Positions 52,510 through 60,024 of a stretch of 64,000 nt of DNA are shown here, piece by piece. The position numbers and the translations under genes are program-made. Where the stretch lies: the IMG/VR virus record IMGVR_UViG_3300027844_001828, positions 62,001 to 126,000 of that record. One strand, given 5' to 3'. The first letter of the stretch is position 1; the number at the start of each line of letters is the position of its first letter. The notes under the pieces were generated by a model. That model made no database searches. It saw only the letters and a program-made list of their open reading frames with translations, and was not told the DNA's origin. Source of the stretch: a virus.

Positions 52510-52766
52510 ATGAAATATACAAAAAAACTATTTAAAGTCCCTATAAATGCCAACTTCGCATCTTCTTTTATAAAGACGGCGAACATTCAGAAGCGAATTA
52601 AAGACGAGAAAGATTGTGGTCATTATATTTTAAGGACTGAATTTTGGAAAATGTTTGGCGGCGATAGGATAATGTATTTGAGAACCTAAAAGATAACGAT
52701 GTTACAATCTCAGACATAAATGCAGGATATTTGTGGTTATATAGACAAATATACTATATACAATAA
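52510..52766 (+). pseudogene. small frame-disrupted gene
   Basis: ATG 52510 opens a 59-residue frame (MKYTKKLFKVPINANF) that stops at 52689. From about 52660 another frame reads DNVFENLKDNDVTISDINAG and LWLYRQIYYIQ to a stop at 52766. A 2-nt change near 52668 would give a continuous protein of about 84 residues. No family recognised. Confidence 0.5.
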
Positions 52767-52787
52767 TCCTTTCATAAGACTGATAAC

Positions 52788-53696
52788 GTGAATTGGTATA
52801 AATCTTACATTTTCAAAGAAGCCCGATTCTTTTTCGATCAAACATTCTCAGATGAGACAGGGACATGGCGCGTTCCTGATCTCCATGAATACGCAGTCGA
52901 AAATGGAAAGAAAGTATCAATTCCAATCAGCAAGTTGATGAATAACCTTGAGCCTTCAGATCATGAACGAGGGGAAGATCTTCCAGGACATCCGCTGTTT
53001 ATAATTAGAGCTAACGATGCGGACTTGAAATTCCCTATACTTGTTGTAGAATATCCAGACGGGCTTTGGATCGCAGATGGCGTACATAGGCTCTGGAAGG
53101 CAAAGCAGAAGAAACGTAAAAACATTGACGCTTATCTAATTAAAAATGATGAGTTGAAAAAAATAACCCAAGAAAATCCCAATAAAATTCCAATGAGAAC
53201 AATAAAGATAAAAGGAGTTGATTACACGGGAAGGTTCATTCAAGATATTAAGGATGAATTCAATGTAATATCACTCCGAACCTACACAGATCCAATACCA
53301 ACAGAAACAATATGCTATTCTCTTATAGATGAACACATGGAAGAACAATTCTTATGTGTTGAAACATTTGATGATGTTGACAGCACTGAGAGCAAATTCT
53401 TTGCTCCCAAGCCCGACCAGGTTAAGAGAATCCTTGAATGGGCTGCTTTGAAGGCCAAAGAGAATGATAGACCGTTCCTTGTTCATTGCACCGCTGGAAT
53501 AAGTAGAAGCTCAGCGATTGCTATTTTGATTAGTCAGATGATCAATGGTCGTTTCCATCACATTTTCAATCCAATGATCCACGATCCTAACGAATTGGTC
53601 ATTCATTACGGGGAGCAATTTACGGGTTTGGCGGTTTCAGAAAATATCACGAGACAGAAACGACGCGTGGCACGGGACAATGCATTGTTGCTATAG
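52788..53696 (+). CDS. ParB-like domain fused to protein tyrosine phosphatase
   Basis: The 302-residue product has an N-terminal ParB/Srx-like domain: ISKLMNNLEPSDHERGEDL, then FPILVVEYPDGLWIADGVHRLWKAKQ, with the DG-x-HR motif. A dual-specificity-type phosphatase follows, whose loop FLVHCTAGISRSSAIAI fits HC-x5-R(S/T). A likely general acid is Asp in FDDVDSTESKF. The start is a GTG. The N-terminal MNWYKSY resembles the 50632 product. The protein might act on phosphorylated host targets; I know of no described equivalent of this pairing. Confidence 0.85.
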   Translation: MNWYKSYIFKEARFFFDQTFSDETGTWRVPDLHEYAVENGKKVSIPISKLMNNLEPSDHERGEDLPGHPLFIIRANDADLKFPILVVEYPDGLWIADGVHRLWKAKQKKRKNIDAYLIKNDELKKITQENPNKIPMRTIKIKGVDYTGRFIQDIKDEFNVISLRTYTDPIPTETICYSLIDEHMEEQFLCVETFDDVDSTESKFFAPKPDQVKRILEWAALKAKENDRPFLVHCTAGISRSSAIAILISQMINGRFHHIFNPMIHDPNELVIHYGEQFTGLAVSENITRQKRRVARDNALLL

Positions 53697-53700
53697 AGAC

Positions 53701-53728
53701 TTGAAAAGTTTCAGACGTTCGCTATAGT
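53701..53728 (+). promoter_or_regulatory. promoter before 53.8-kb gene
   Basis: TTGAAA (53701-53706), 16 nt, TATAGT (53723-53728). Confidence 0.65.
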
Positions 53729-53830
53729 AACCCTCAACTGTAGGCTAATGTGAAAATAAATTTATATACTATTCAACTGTAATCAGGAGATAGATGAAAA
53801 TGATGTACCAATCAAGAGGGGGTGTAAATA

Positions 53831-54166
53831 ATGGAAAAAGAAGAAAAAAACTTAAGTTTGAATGAGTCAAATACTGTGACGATAGACATTAAAAGTTTGG
53901 TTGGAATACTTGCCATGATATTATCAATGGCTGGCATCTATTTCAGCCTGACAGGACAGATAGCGCAACTTCAATTAGACGTTATCCGTATGCAAGACTC
54001 CGTTGCAACCAATGAAGAATTTCGAATTAAGTGGCCCCGTGGAGAACTTGGGGCTTTACCTGACGACGCGGTCCAGGATCTAAACATTGAGTACATTCAA
54101 AAGGAATTGGCAAAGATTCAGGTAGAATTTGATGATCACATAGACGAGCCTCATCAATGCAATTAG
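53831..54166 (+). CDS. single-pass membrane protein
   Basis: The 111-residue product has one hydrophobic helix (VGILAMILSMAGIYFSL) after a charged N-terminus, and a helical C-terminal part (IEYIQKELAKIQVEFDD). GAGGGGGTG precedes the ATG. The layout (one helix plus a possible coiled coil) could suit a spanin or holin-like role, but there is no specific evidence. Confidence 0.7.
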   Translation: MEKEEKNLSLNESNTVTIDIKSLVGILAMILSMAGIYFSLTGQIAQLQLDVIRMQDSVATNEEFRIKWPRGELGALPDDAVQDLNIEYIQKELAKIQVEFDDHIDEPHQCN

Positions 54167-54359
54167 GACACAAAAAGTGGAAGAAGCTTAGAAACCATAA
54201 TCGAATACATACAATGTAGCAAATGAATTACTACACGAAGGATTCTTTTCTAATCCAAGAAATATAAAAAATTTTAAAATTCAATGAGACTCTATTGATA
54301 AACTATTTTAGAGGATCATTAAATAATATACAAGGAACTTAATTTAAGGAAGTAAAAAA

Positions 54360-54383
54360 AGACCCGAAGGTCTCTTCTTTATG
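54360..54383 (+). terminator. GNRA-like hairpin terminator
   Basis: AGACC-CGAA-GGTCT followed by CTTCTTTAT, after an A-rich stretch. A plausible terminator 190 nt after the membrane-protein gene; the gap holds nothing else obvious. Confidence 0.6.
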
Positions 54384-54385
54384 CG

Positions 54386-54697
54386 AGACATTGTTTATAT
54401 GTCTCTTCTAATTTATTTATCAACCCCAAAACCCATTGGGAAATCGGGCGACCATACGTTTCAGTCAGAACCGCCACCGAACCACCTATTACATTAATCT
54501 GCAATGATGACGTTCCAGATGAAGTTGAGTCAGAACTTAATGACGAGGACATCTATACTCACAGTAGTAATTCATTAGTATCGATCTGGAACTAACCTGA
54601 AGAGCATTACTTGCTTAAATGGTTGATCTCTGAAGGGGTTGATATATCAGCGGCATTTGATGGGACATATTATCACATTAGTATCATGGGAACATAA
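54386..54697 (+). pseudogene. ORF interrupted by one in-frame stop
   Basis: One frame reads NPKTHWEIGRPYVSVRTATE, CNDDVPDEVESELNDEDIY, then a TAA at 54593, and continues PEEHYLLKWLISEGVDISAA to a TAA at 54697. The text on both sides is protein-like. No start codon with a ribosome site is visible, so the gene is decayed. No family recognised. Confidence 0.5.
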
Positions 54698-54787
54698 ACG
54701 AAAAGGATATTATTTATGGGAAACAAGATGGGGTTTATTAATGGATACAATCAATGCTTATAAAAATTACTTAAACGAGGGCATAAA

Positions 54788-55102
54788 ATGGCAAAGAATC
54801 AATTGCAAAGATTAACGGATCTCGCTAATAAGACTATGACAAGGTATTGTCAGGAATTTCCCGACATAGTAGTTGATAGAGATTACTTCCCTCTCAAGAC
54901 TGGGGAAGAGTGGGGCGAATGCTTACAGTCCTTTTTAATGTTGACTAATCGTGGGCGGCAGAAGGGAAAGACTAAGAGACAGATTAAAGAATCATTGTCT
55001 CAGGAAATGGCCGATGTCTTTGGATTCTTATTGTTATTCGCGGAGCAAGAGGGGATTGATCTTGACAAAGAATTAACCAAGAAATGGACCTGGAAAAAAT
55101 AA
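54788..55102 (+). CDS. MazG-like nucleotide pyrophosphohydrolase
   Basis: The 104-residue all-helical protein has LKTGEEWGECLQSFLML (EExxE) and, about 40 residues on, LSQEMADVFGFLLLFAEQEGIDLDKELTKKW (ExxD). This is the metal-site pattern of MazG/dUTPase-like pyrophosphohydrolases. It may remove dUTP or ppGpp-like nucleotides. It fits the other nucleotide-pool genes. The stop overlaps the next broken frame (TAATG). Confidence 0.85.
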   Translation: MAKNQLQRLTDLANKTMTRYCQEFPDIVVDRDYFPLKTGEEWGECLQSFLMLTNRGRQKGKTKRQIKESLSQEMADVFGFLLLFAEQEGIDLDKELTKKWTWKK

Positions 55103-55310
55103 TGGATAAATTTGGCAGAGAATTATCTGGTAGTTGTTCAAATTGTGACGCCCTCTATATTTGAAAGATGGGTTGACCACAGATGATAATTGGAGCAAGA
55201 TAGATCACCACCCGTTTATGACCTTTGAAGACTCAAAGGAAGCGTATTCTCACAAGTGTAGAGATGGCAAGAGTGGCATTTGTGCTGGTGTTATAAATGG
55301 CCAAATGTAA
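55102..55310 (+). pseudogene. frame-disrupted small Cys protein
   Basis: ATG 55102 overlaps the MazG-like stop and gives MDKFGRELSGSCSNCDALYI, then stops at 55164. From the same point another frame reads LYLKDGLTTDDNWSKIDHH and SHKCRDGKSGICAG to 55310. The joined product would have two Cys pairs. A one- or two-base change near 55155 explains the break. Confidence 0.5.
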
Positions 55311-55337
55311 TGATAAGTGTTACATTTGGCCATTTAT
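55293..55337 (+). terminator. 18-bp inverted repeat
   Basis: ATAAATGGCCAAATGTAA is complementary to the sequence ending at 55337, with a 9-nt loop, and overlaps the end of the broken gene. There is no T run, so termination or mRNA stabilisation are both possible. Up to 55477 I see no gene. Confidence 0.6.
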
Positions 55338-55476
55338 GAACTCGTCAATAATTACGAGTACCATTTTGGTTAGGGGAACTCTCTTGCGAGGTATTAATAT
55401 TAATTACTCTGTATGTTTAATGTCCCCAGGTAGGATCTGATCTCATTATACACGAAGATAAACTAAAGGTTTATTT

Positions 55477-56061
55477 ATGTCACAATCAACAATTCCAATG
55501 TTAGAAATAATTCTTGATGAAATAAAGTTGCTTGAAAACTCCGTAGTAATTGAAGTCGGTGCCGGAGCGTCTACGGTTATAGTCGAGAAGATTTGCAAAA
55601 AGAATGATTGTATTGGATATACACTTGAAATAGCTGAGAAGACTATTGAAAGGGTTTCAAAAACTTGCCCCTCAACCAAGTTTATCCTTGGCCCAAGTTT
55701 AGACACTCTTCCAGAAATGGATCTTGAACAAAAACCAATTGGCCTTCTTTTTCTTGATGGCGCACCATCTGCAATGATGACTTTTTTAGAATTCCAATTG
55801 ATGCAATCTCATTTAATTGTCGGGAGCATTGTTCTTATTGACAATGCCACGATGTATGAGGAAACAATCTCAAGAGAGTCTGAGCTTGCGTGTCGTAAAG
55901 GCAGGGTGATAGTTCCTTATCTTAGGGCTCACCCATTTTGGGAAGTAAAACCCTACCCTCAGTATGGTGGGGGAATGGTCATGGCAATCCTTCGAGACGA
56001 ACCTTCTTTTTGCAAGAAAAAGATGGATAATAATCCTGGGCATGTCGCAAAATATTTGTAA
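55477..56061 (+). CDS. SAM-dependent methyltransferase-like protein
   Basis: The 194-residue protein has SAM-binding motif I VVIEVGAGASTVIVEK, an acidic strand end YTLEIAEK, and LLFLDGAPS and VLIDNATMYEE as motifs resembling those of class I O-methyltransferases. Its target is unknown. It stands alone, with AAAGG near the ATG and a promoter for the next unit directly after the stop. Confidence 0.8.
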   Translation: MSQSTIPMLEIILDEIKLLENSVVIEVGAGASTVIVEKICKKNDCIGYTLEIAEKTIERVSKTCPSTKFILGPSLDTLPEMDLEQKPIGLLFLDGAPSAMMTFLEFQLMQSHLIVGSIVLIDNATMYEETISRESELACRKGRVIVPYLRAHPFWEVKPYPQYGGGMVMAILRDEPSFCKKKMDNNPGHVAKYL

Positions 56062-56066
56062 CGGGG

Positions 56067-56094
56067 TTGAAAAATCTCAATTTGTCGGTATAAT
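56067..56094 (+). promoter_or_regulatory. promoter before GIY-YIG unit
   Basis: TTGAAA (56067-56072), 16 nt, TATAAT (56089-56094). Confidence 0.75.
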
Positions 56095-56161
56095 ATAACC
56101 AAATGAAGTGGTAAATAACACTACTTAAAAATATAAATTATCGGAAGCGATGAGGTAGAAA

Positions 56162-56293
56162 ATGGCCAGATTAATTATTAAGAAAGATCGAGAGAGGTCG
56201 GTTTCCAGAACTGGATATGAGACTTCTCGACAATATAGACGAGAGCGTAGACGAGAGCTTGAGAAGAAACACAAGATGAGAAGTCATGACTGA
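56162..56293 (+). CDS. small highly basic protein
   Basis: The 43-residue product is rich in Arg, Lys and Glu (MARLIIKKDRERSVSR, RREREL-like end). It overlaps the GIY-YIG start by 8 nt, and GAGG precedes the ATG. It may bind nucleic acid, by composition only. Confidence 0.55.
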   Translation: MARLIIKKDRERSVSRTGYETSRQYRRERRRELEKKHKMRSHD

Positions 56294-56543
56294 TTGGCTT
56301 GTGTATATCCTGGTTTGCAGTGATGGGACTTATTACACTGGAATAACCAACAATCTTGAAAAGAGGGTTGCTAAACACAACAGTGGTAAGGGAGCTAAAT
56401 ATACAAAGACACGTAGGCCAGTGACAATTTTAACATGTCGAACTGGGTTTTCAAGATCTGAAGCTATGAAGCTTGAGAGAAAGGTTAAGAGTCAAAAAAG
56501 GTCAAACAAGGTTGAGTACTTAGAAAATTTCAGCGCCCTATAA
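56286..56543 (+). CDS. GIY-YIG endonuclease domain protein
   Basis: The 85-residue protein is a minimal GIY-YIG domain. It has VYILVCSDGTYYTGITNNLEKRVAKHNSG, KYTKTRRPVTI and SEAMKLERKVKS with the catalytic Arg and Glu. It is of the YhbQ/UPF0213 size class without a DNA-recognition domain. It lies in the accessory region with HNH genes and may be mobile. Confidence 0.9.
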   Translation: MTDWLVYILVCSDGTYYTGITNNLEKRVAKHNSGKGAKYTKTRRPVTILTCRTGFSRSEAMKLERKVKSQKRSNKVEYLENFSAL

Positions 56544-56553
56544 TACAACTCGT

Positions 56554-56670
56554 TTAGTTAGCTACTGACGGGGAATATCGGACACCAGCCGGGTGCCCAA
56601 TGCATTGATGAAGTTCGCGACGACGGAGAGCGCGGCAGGGCGTAGCCGAGGCGCTGTCTAATTTAACTAA
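56554..56670 (+). ncRNA. candidate GC-rich structured RNA
   Basis: TTAGTTA (56554-56560) pairs with TAACTAA (56664-56670). The interior is clearly GC-richer than the surroundings. It forms AGCGC/GCGCT (56629-56633 with 56651-56655) enclosing GGC/GCC, and a CACC/GGTG hairpin. No coding frame is convincing. It may be a ribozyme, intron fragment or regulatory RNA; I do not recognise it. Confidence 0.5.
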
Positions 56671-56694
56671 GGTTCATAGAGAAGAGAAACACTG

Positions 56695-56909
56695 ATGCAT
56701 ACACAATTCATAAACGATGGTTCGACGGCGTTCCCAATAAATGGTAGATTTTTTTAACCTATTCTGATCAGCATAGTAATGTTGGCGTTGAATGGAATCT
56801 ATGGGGAAACTCATGCGGTATAGAATTATCTATAAATGATGAGGGGGGTGGACATTTTATGTGCCCTTGCCACCTATTTCATTGTGGTTGTCATTTGCAA
56901 AATAAATGA
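56695..56909 (+). pseudogene. frame-disrupted gene at a T7 run
   Basis: ATG 56695 gives MHTQFINDGSTAFPINGRFF and stops at 56757, directly at seven T (56749-56755). With one more T the frame continues LTYSDQHSNVGVEWNLWGNS, CGIELSINDEGGGHF and CPCHLFHCGCHL to 56909. The joined product of about 71 residues is Cys-rich at its end. No family recognised. Confidence 0.55.
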
Positions 56910-57036
56910 ATGGCTTGGAAATAAAATCACATTACACTTGGATCATAAAAACGGAATAAATAATGATAACAGAATAGAAAATTTAAGAATATTGTGTCCA
57001 AATTGTCATCAACAAACAAAGACTTGGGGTAGATGA
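56836..57036 (+). CDS. truncated HNH endonuclease
   Basis: The 66-residue frame holds NEWLGNKITLHLDHKNGINNDNRIENL and CPNCHQQTKTWGR, the second half of an HNH domain. The first CxxC pair and any DNA-binding domain are lost; the N-terminal 30 residues come from reading the overlapping broken gene in another frame. Its last 10 nt are the start of a tRNA-Leu. It is probably a remnant. Confidence 0.7.
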   Translation: MMRGVDILCALATYFIVVVICKINEWLGNKITLHLDHKNGINNDNRIENLRILCPNCHQQTKTWGR

Positions 57037-57104
57037 AGGGAACTGGCATACCTCGTTGATTTAGAATCAACGGTTTGGGGGTTCGAATCCCCCTCTACTC
57101 ACCA
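57027..57104 (+). tRNA. tRNA-Leu(TAG)-like with short variable loop
   Basis: Acceptor GGGTAGA/TCTACTC (7 bp with one wobble), anticodon arm GTTGA-TTTAGAA-TCAAC with anticodon TAG, T-arm GGGGG-TTCGAAT-CCCCC and encoded ACCA. The variable region is only about 5 nt, whereas bacterial tRNA-Leu has a long arm. It overlaps the end of the HNH fragment by 10 nt. Confidence 0.8.
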
Positions 57105-57129
57105 GACGAGAAGAAGTGACGGTAATACG

Positions 57130-57145
57130 AAAGCTAACAGCTTTT
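57130..57145 (+). terminator. short hairpin after tRNA
   Basis: AAAGCT-aac-AGCTTTT, a 6-bp stem 26 nt after the tRNA; a weak terminator or processing signal. Confidence 0.45.
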
Positions 57146-57171
57146 ACAACTAAAGATAAGGAGAAGAGAAC

Positions 57172-57303
57172 ATGAGTATCATTCCGTTAGTAGTATTTGG
57201 TGTAATCGTTTGGGGAGCTTGGCAATTCTTGAAACCATTGTTGGTTGTATTTCAGCAAGAATCTGAGAACAAGAAGAAATCTCTTGAAGAGGAAGCTTCG
57301 TAA
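57172..57303 (+). CDS. small single-pass membrane protein
   Basis: AAGGAGAAG precedes the ATG. The 43-residue product has one hydrophobic helix (IPLVVFGVIVWGAWQFL) and a charged tail (NKKKSLEEEAS). No family recognised. Confidence 0.65.
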   Translation: MSIIPLVVFGVIVWGAWQFLKPLLVVFQQESENKKKSLEEEAS

Positions 57304-57402
57304 TACGCGCCACGATCACAATCCCGTCAATGACGCAATCGGAAATGCTGAGGCATTAGAGTCGATTATTAAAATGATTAAGGCTGAGAGGCGAAGAAAG
57401 TA

Positions 57403-57637
57403 ATGTTTTTTATCAAACGGAACGTTTGGACATATTGACGATCTCGCTTCAGAGTTAGGGAAAAGTGATAGTATGGATTGTGACAATCTTGAAAGGTTGA
57501 TCAGTGGAATAATAGAAAGTTCAATTATTTACACTAATGATTTAGCACAAGATTCTCCAGAGATGTTAAGAGAGATTGCAGACAAATACGATAAATGTAG
57601 CATAAAACCTACAACACAGACCTCTGTAGCAGAGTAA
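57403..57637 (+). pseudogene. frame-disrupted gene at a T6 run
   Basis: ATG 57403 stops after 11 codons. With one T fewer in the run at 57405-57410, the frame reads MFLSNGTFGHIDDLASELGK, then LERLISGIIESSIIYTNDLA, to 57637 (77 residues). Just upstream, a fragment without a start codon (NPVNDAIGNAEALESIIKMI) ends in a TAATG overlap with this ATG. Between 57303 and 57403 nothing else is seen. Confidence 0.55.
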
Positions 57638-57717
57638 TGACAACAAGGAAGATCCCCATTGTCTAATTTTGATAAGATTAATTAATGGGCTAAGAAAATA
57701 AAAACAGGAGAATAGCG

Positions 57718-58518
57718 ATGAGAATAGTTGATAGTCCAGAATCATACTTAGTTGGGATAACCTCCCTTAACGACATTGGTCTAAATTCATACCTTGATGA
57801 TATAGGAGATCCCGATTGGGACCCTGACATTTCGGTTTCAGATGGGGAGAATTTAATCGAAGCCGCAGGCCGAATGTGCTATCGAAGCTGGCAGGCCTAT
57901 GATCCGGCGAAGCCACTCGCCACCAATCCTAATGTAAAAAAAGTCAGAGAGGGCAACAGGGACTACATTGCCAATGTTCTCAAGCACAAGCATGGATCAA
58001 TCCTTGAACACGTCTCAGCGAGCTTTATCCTCAAAGACGTGTCTCGTGTTTTAACTCATGAAATAACCCGCCACAGAGCCGGGACGGCTTTTTCCCAGGA
58101 AAGCTTAAGATATGTCAGACTTAATGATTTAAGCTTCTGGATTCCCACCTTGATCAAAGAAAATGATGCAGCGATAGAATTGTTCTTGGGTGCGATCACT
58201 CAAATGGAGCAATGGCAAACACAATTGGCCGAAATTTATGATATCGATAATATGAAGGATTTTCACACGAAAAAGCTTCTCACGTCGGCATTTAGAAGAA
58301 TTGCACCGATTGGTCTTTCAACATGTATACTGGTCACAGGAAATTTGCGATCCTGGCGGCACATTGTTGAAATGAGGACTTCAGAAGGCGCTGAGGAAGA
58401 AATTAGAATCAGTTGTGACCAAATCGCCGAGGCACTTTCTGTAGAATTCCCCAATGTGTTCCAGGATATGGAGTTAAATGATAAAGGGGAAAGGATTTTT
58501 GTTAATTCCAAGGTTTAA
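57718..58518 (+). CDS. thyX: flavin-dependent thymidylate synthase ThyX
   Basis: The 266-residue protein has the ThyX signature RHRAGTAFSQESLRY (RHR-x7-S-x-R). AAGRMCYRSW and HGSILEHVSASFIL lie before it and LRSWRHIVEMRT after it. ThyX makes dTMP from dUMP using FAD and methylene-tetrahydrofolate. The N-terminal 45 residues are an acidic extension (DDIGDPDWDPDISVSD). GGAG precedes the start. It works with the dUTPase downstream. Confidence 0.95.
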   Translation: MRIVDSPESYLVGITSLNDIGLNSYLDDIGDPDWDPDISVSDGENLIEAAGRMCYRSWQAYDPAKPLATNPNVKKVREGNRDYIANVLKHKHGSILEHVSASFILKDVSRVLTHEITRHRAGTAFSQESLRYVRLNDLSFWIPTLIKENDAAIELFLGAITQMEQWQTQLAEIYDIDNMKDFHTKKLLTSAFRRIAPIGLSTCILVTGNLRSWRHIVEMRTSEGAEEEIRISCDQIAEALSVEFPNVFQDMELNDKGERIFVNSKV

Positions 58519-58589
58519 CCACGAAAACTAAAGTAAATATGGTGTACAATCCTTAATTGGACACTAACCTATAACAATAAATATTAAAA

Positions 58590-58955
58590 ATGAGTGCATT
58601 TTCAAGTATCATGAGTACAATTGCTTCTTGGAGCAAATGGTTCACTTCTGGCGATCAAGTCAAGAAAAGAAAGAAGAACAAGTTAGAGGATGAAGTGTCA
58701 GATGGCGCGACAGCCATAAAAGAAAAGGATGTAGACGAAGTGAACAGAAGATTACGAAAACATACGATGGAATTGATCTTTATTGTAGGAATGTTAGTTT
58801 CGGTTGCTGGGTGTCGAACGCCTCAGGTAATATATATACCACAGGAACATAAGGCGATTCCTTTGGTTCATAATGGCGCTGAAGGTTGGTGGCTCCCAAA
58901 TGGCCAATTTTCAATACTATTAGAAAAAGCAGAACGCTACGATGCCTCAAAATAA
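58590..58955 (+). CDS. putative lipoprotein, spanin-like
   Basis: The 121-residue frame has a basic/acidic N-terminal half (KKRKKNKLEDEVSDGATAIK) and an internal lipoprotein signal. ELIFIVGMLVSVAGC ends in a canonical lipobox (V-A-G-C), and about 45 mature residues follow. An internal ATG at 58767 would give a short lipoprotein like the outer-membrane spanin of two-component lysis systems. Which start is used is unclear. It is followed by a second lipoprotein gene. Confidence 0.65.
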   Translation: MSAFSSIMSTIASWSKWFTSGDQVKKRKKNKLEDEVSDGATAIKEKDVDEVNRRLRKHTMELIFIVGMLVSVAGCRTPQVIYIPQEHKAIPLVHNGAEGWWLPNGQFSILLEKAERYDASK

Positions 58956-58968
58956 AAGGAGAGATTGA

Positions 58969-59523
58969 ATGAAGAAGTTAATTTGTGGAATGATGGTGGT
59001 CCTAATGGCGGTGTTAGGCAATGGTTGTGCGACTACAGGCGGAACGGGCGGAGTAGGAGGAATTGATGTCAGCACTGCTGATGCCGAAAAGTTTGGCCGT
59101 GTAGTTGGAGTTGGATATTTGGTTGGAAAACCTCATCTTAGCGCGAAAGAAGTTGAAATACTTGAGTATGTATACCATCAATTTGATGCTTTGATTACTG
59201 ATGAAAACAGTAACGACGTTATCAAGAGCTTGATTACGAACGCTGTAATGACTGAATTCGCTGATGATCCAGAGAGTGCAATTTTGATTGCATTTGGAGT
59301 TGAAACATTGAATATGTATTGGATGCGACTTGATGAGAGATATCAAATCGACAATATTGTAGGCGCAGAAAGGCTTGCGATCTTGAGAGCGTTCAATAAG
59401 GGGATCAAGGAAGCTGTAGCGGACTACAAATTCCAGGCCGCTCCAGCGCCACCAGAGGTTATTTTGGAAGTTGCCCCACCGGTTTCTGTAGAGCCAAATC
59501 CAAGTTCTGGGGCCAACAATTAA
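58969..59523 (+). CDS. putative lipoprotein
   Basis: MKKLICGMMVVLMAVLGNGC is a lipoprotein-type signal with the Cys at residue 20, followed by a Gly-rich spacer (ATTGGTGGVGGI). The 165-residue mature part is helical and ends in a Pro/Val-rich tail (APAPPEVILEVAPPVSVEP). AAGGAG precedes the ATG. A 24-nt stretch coding for GCATTGG is repeated exactly in the dUTPase gene at 61329. Function unknown. Confidence 0.75.
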   Translation: MKKLICGMMVVLMAVLGNGCATTGGTGGVGGIDVSTADAEKFGRVVGVGYLVGKPHLSAKEVEILEYVYHQFDALITDENSNDVIKSLITNAVMTEFADDPESAILIAFGVETLNMYWMRLDERYQIDNIVGAERLAILRAFNKGIKEAVADYKFQAAPAPPEVILEVAPPVSVEPNPSSGANN

Positions 59524-59543
59524 GAGGAAGCTATGAGATATTT

Positions 59544-59574
59544 GGGTATTAAGTATTATGAAGACTTAGTACCC
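59544..59574 (+). terminator. hairpin after lipoprotein gene
   Basis: GGGTATTAAGT and ACTTAGTACCC pair over 11 bp (one G-U). A T-rich stretch follows. A 20-codon frame (59533-59595) lies across it but is probably not a gene. Confidence 0.6.
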
Positions 59575-59597
59575 ATTTATCATTTAAGAGGTTAAAC

Positions 59598-59951
59598 ATG
59601 AAAGATTTCATATTAAAATATGACGAGAACAAAAACGATAGTGGATTTTACCCACAGTCAGACATTATTTACAATGTCGTTCTGGCGGCTGACACTCCTG
59701 AATCAATAACGGTTCCCGTAGGCGCAGAAGTGGCTGAATTTTCCGCTAATGGAGACTTTTGGTGTAGGTTTAACACTGCCGCTGCCGTTCCAACAACTGA
59801 AGTTGTTGATTCGGGGTCAGAGTTGAATCCTACGAGAAGGACTGTTGTTCCAGGCCAACCGATTAGTTTTAGCGCAAGTTCGCCAACACTAATTTCGATT
59901 GCGTTTTACAACATCGCTGGAGCAATTAAGACTCATACACATGTTGTTTAA
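59598..59951 (+). CDS. phage structural-type protein
   Basis: The 117-residue product is beta-rich (SITVPVGAEVAEFSANGDFWCRFN, then PTLISIAFYNIAGA). The FSANGDFW and final strand patterns resemble small phage virion or decoration proteins. TAAGAGG precedes the ATG. Assignment is by pattern only. Confidence 0.65.
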   Translation: MKDFILKYDENKNDSGFYPQSDIIYNVVLAADTPESITVPVGAEVAEFSANGDFWCRFNTAAAVPTTEVVDSGSELNPTRRTVVPGQPISFSASSPTLISIAFYNIAGAIKTHTHVV

Positions 59952-60024
59952 TACGATCTTCGCTGTGATACGTAAGTGGGCCTGCGGGCTCGTGTAAAAT
60001 CGCCAAGATCGAACGCATAGCCAG

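Noticed and set aside
54593-54595. Stop codon reassignment (TAA read as sense)
   Set aside because: TAA, TAG and TGA all terminate long conserved genes in this window, so a single internal TAA is better read as decay.
48000-57700. CRISPR array or transposon explaining the repeats
   Set aside because: Only one pair of 79-bp repeats exists, with no regularly spaced units, transposase or terminal inverted repeats.
59533-59595. 20-codon ORF with AAGAGGAAG upstream
   Set aside because: It coincides with an 11-bp terminator-like hairpin, which explains the sequence better.
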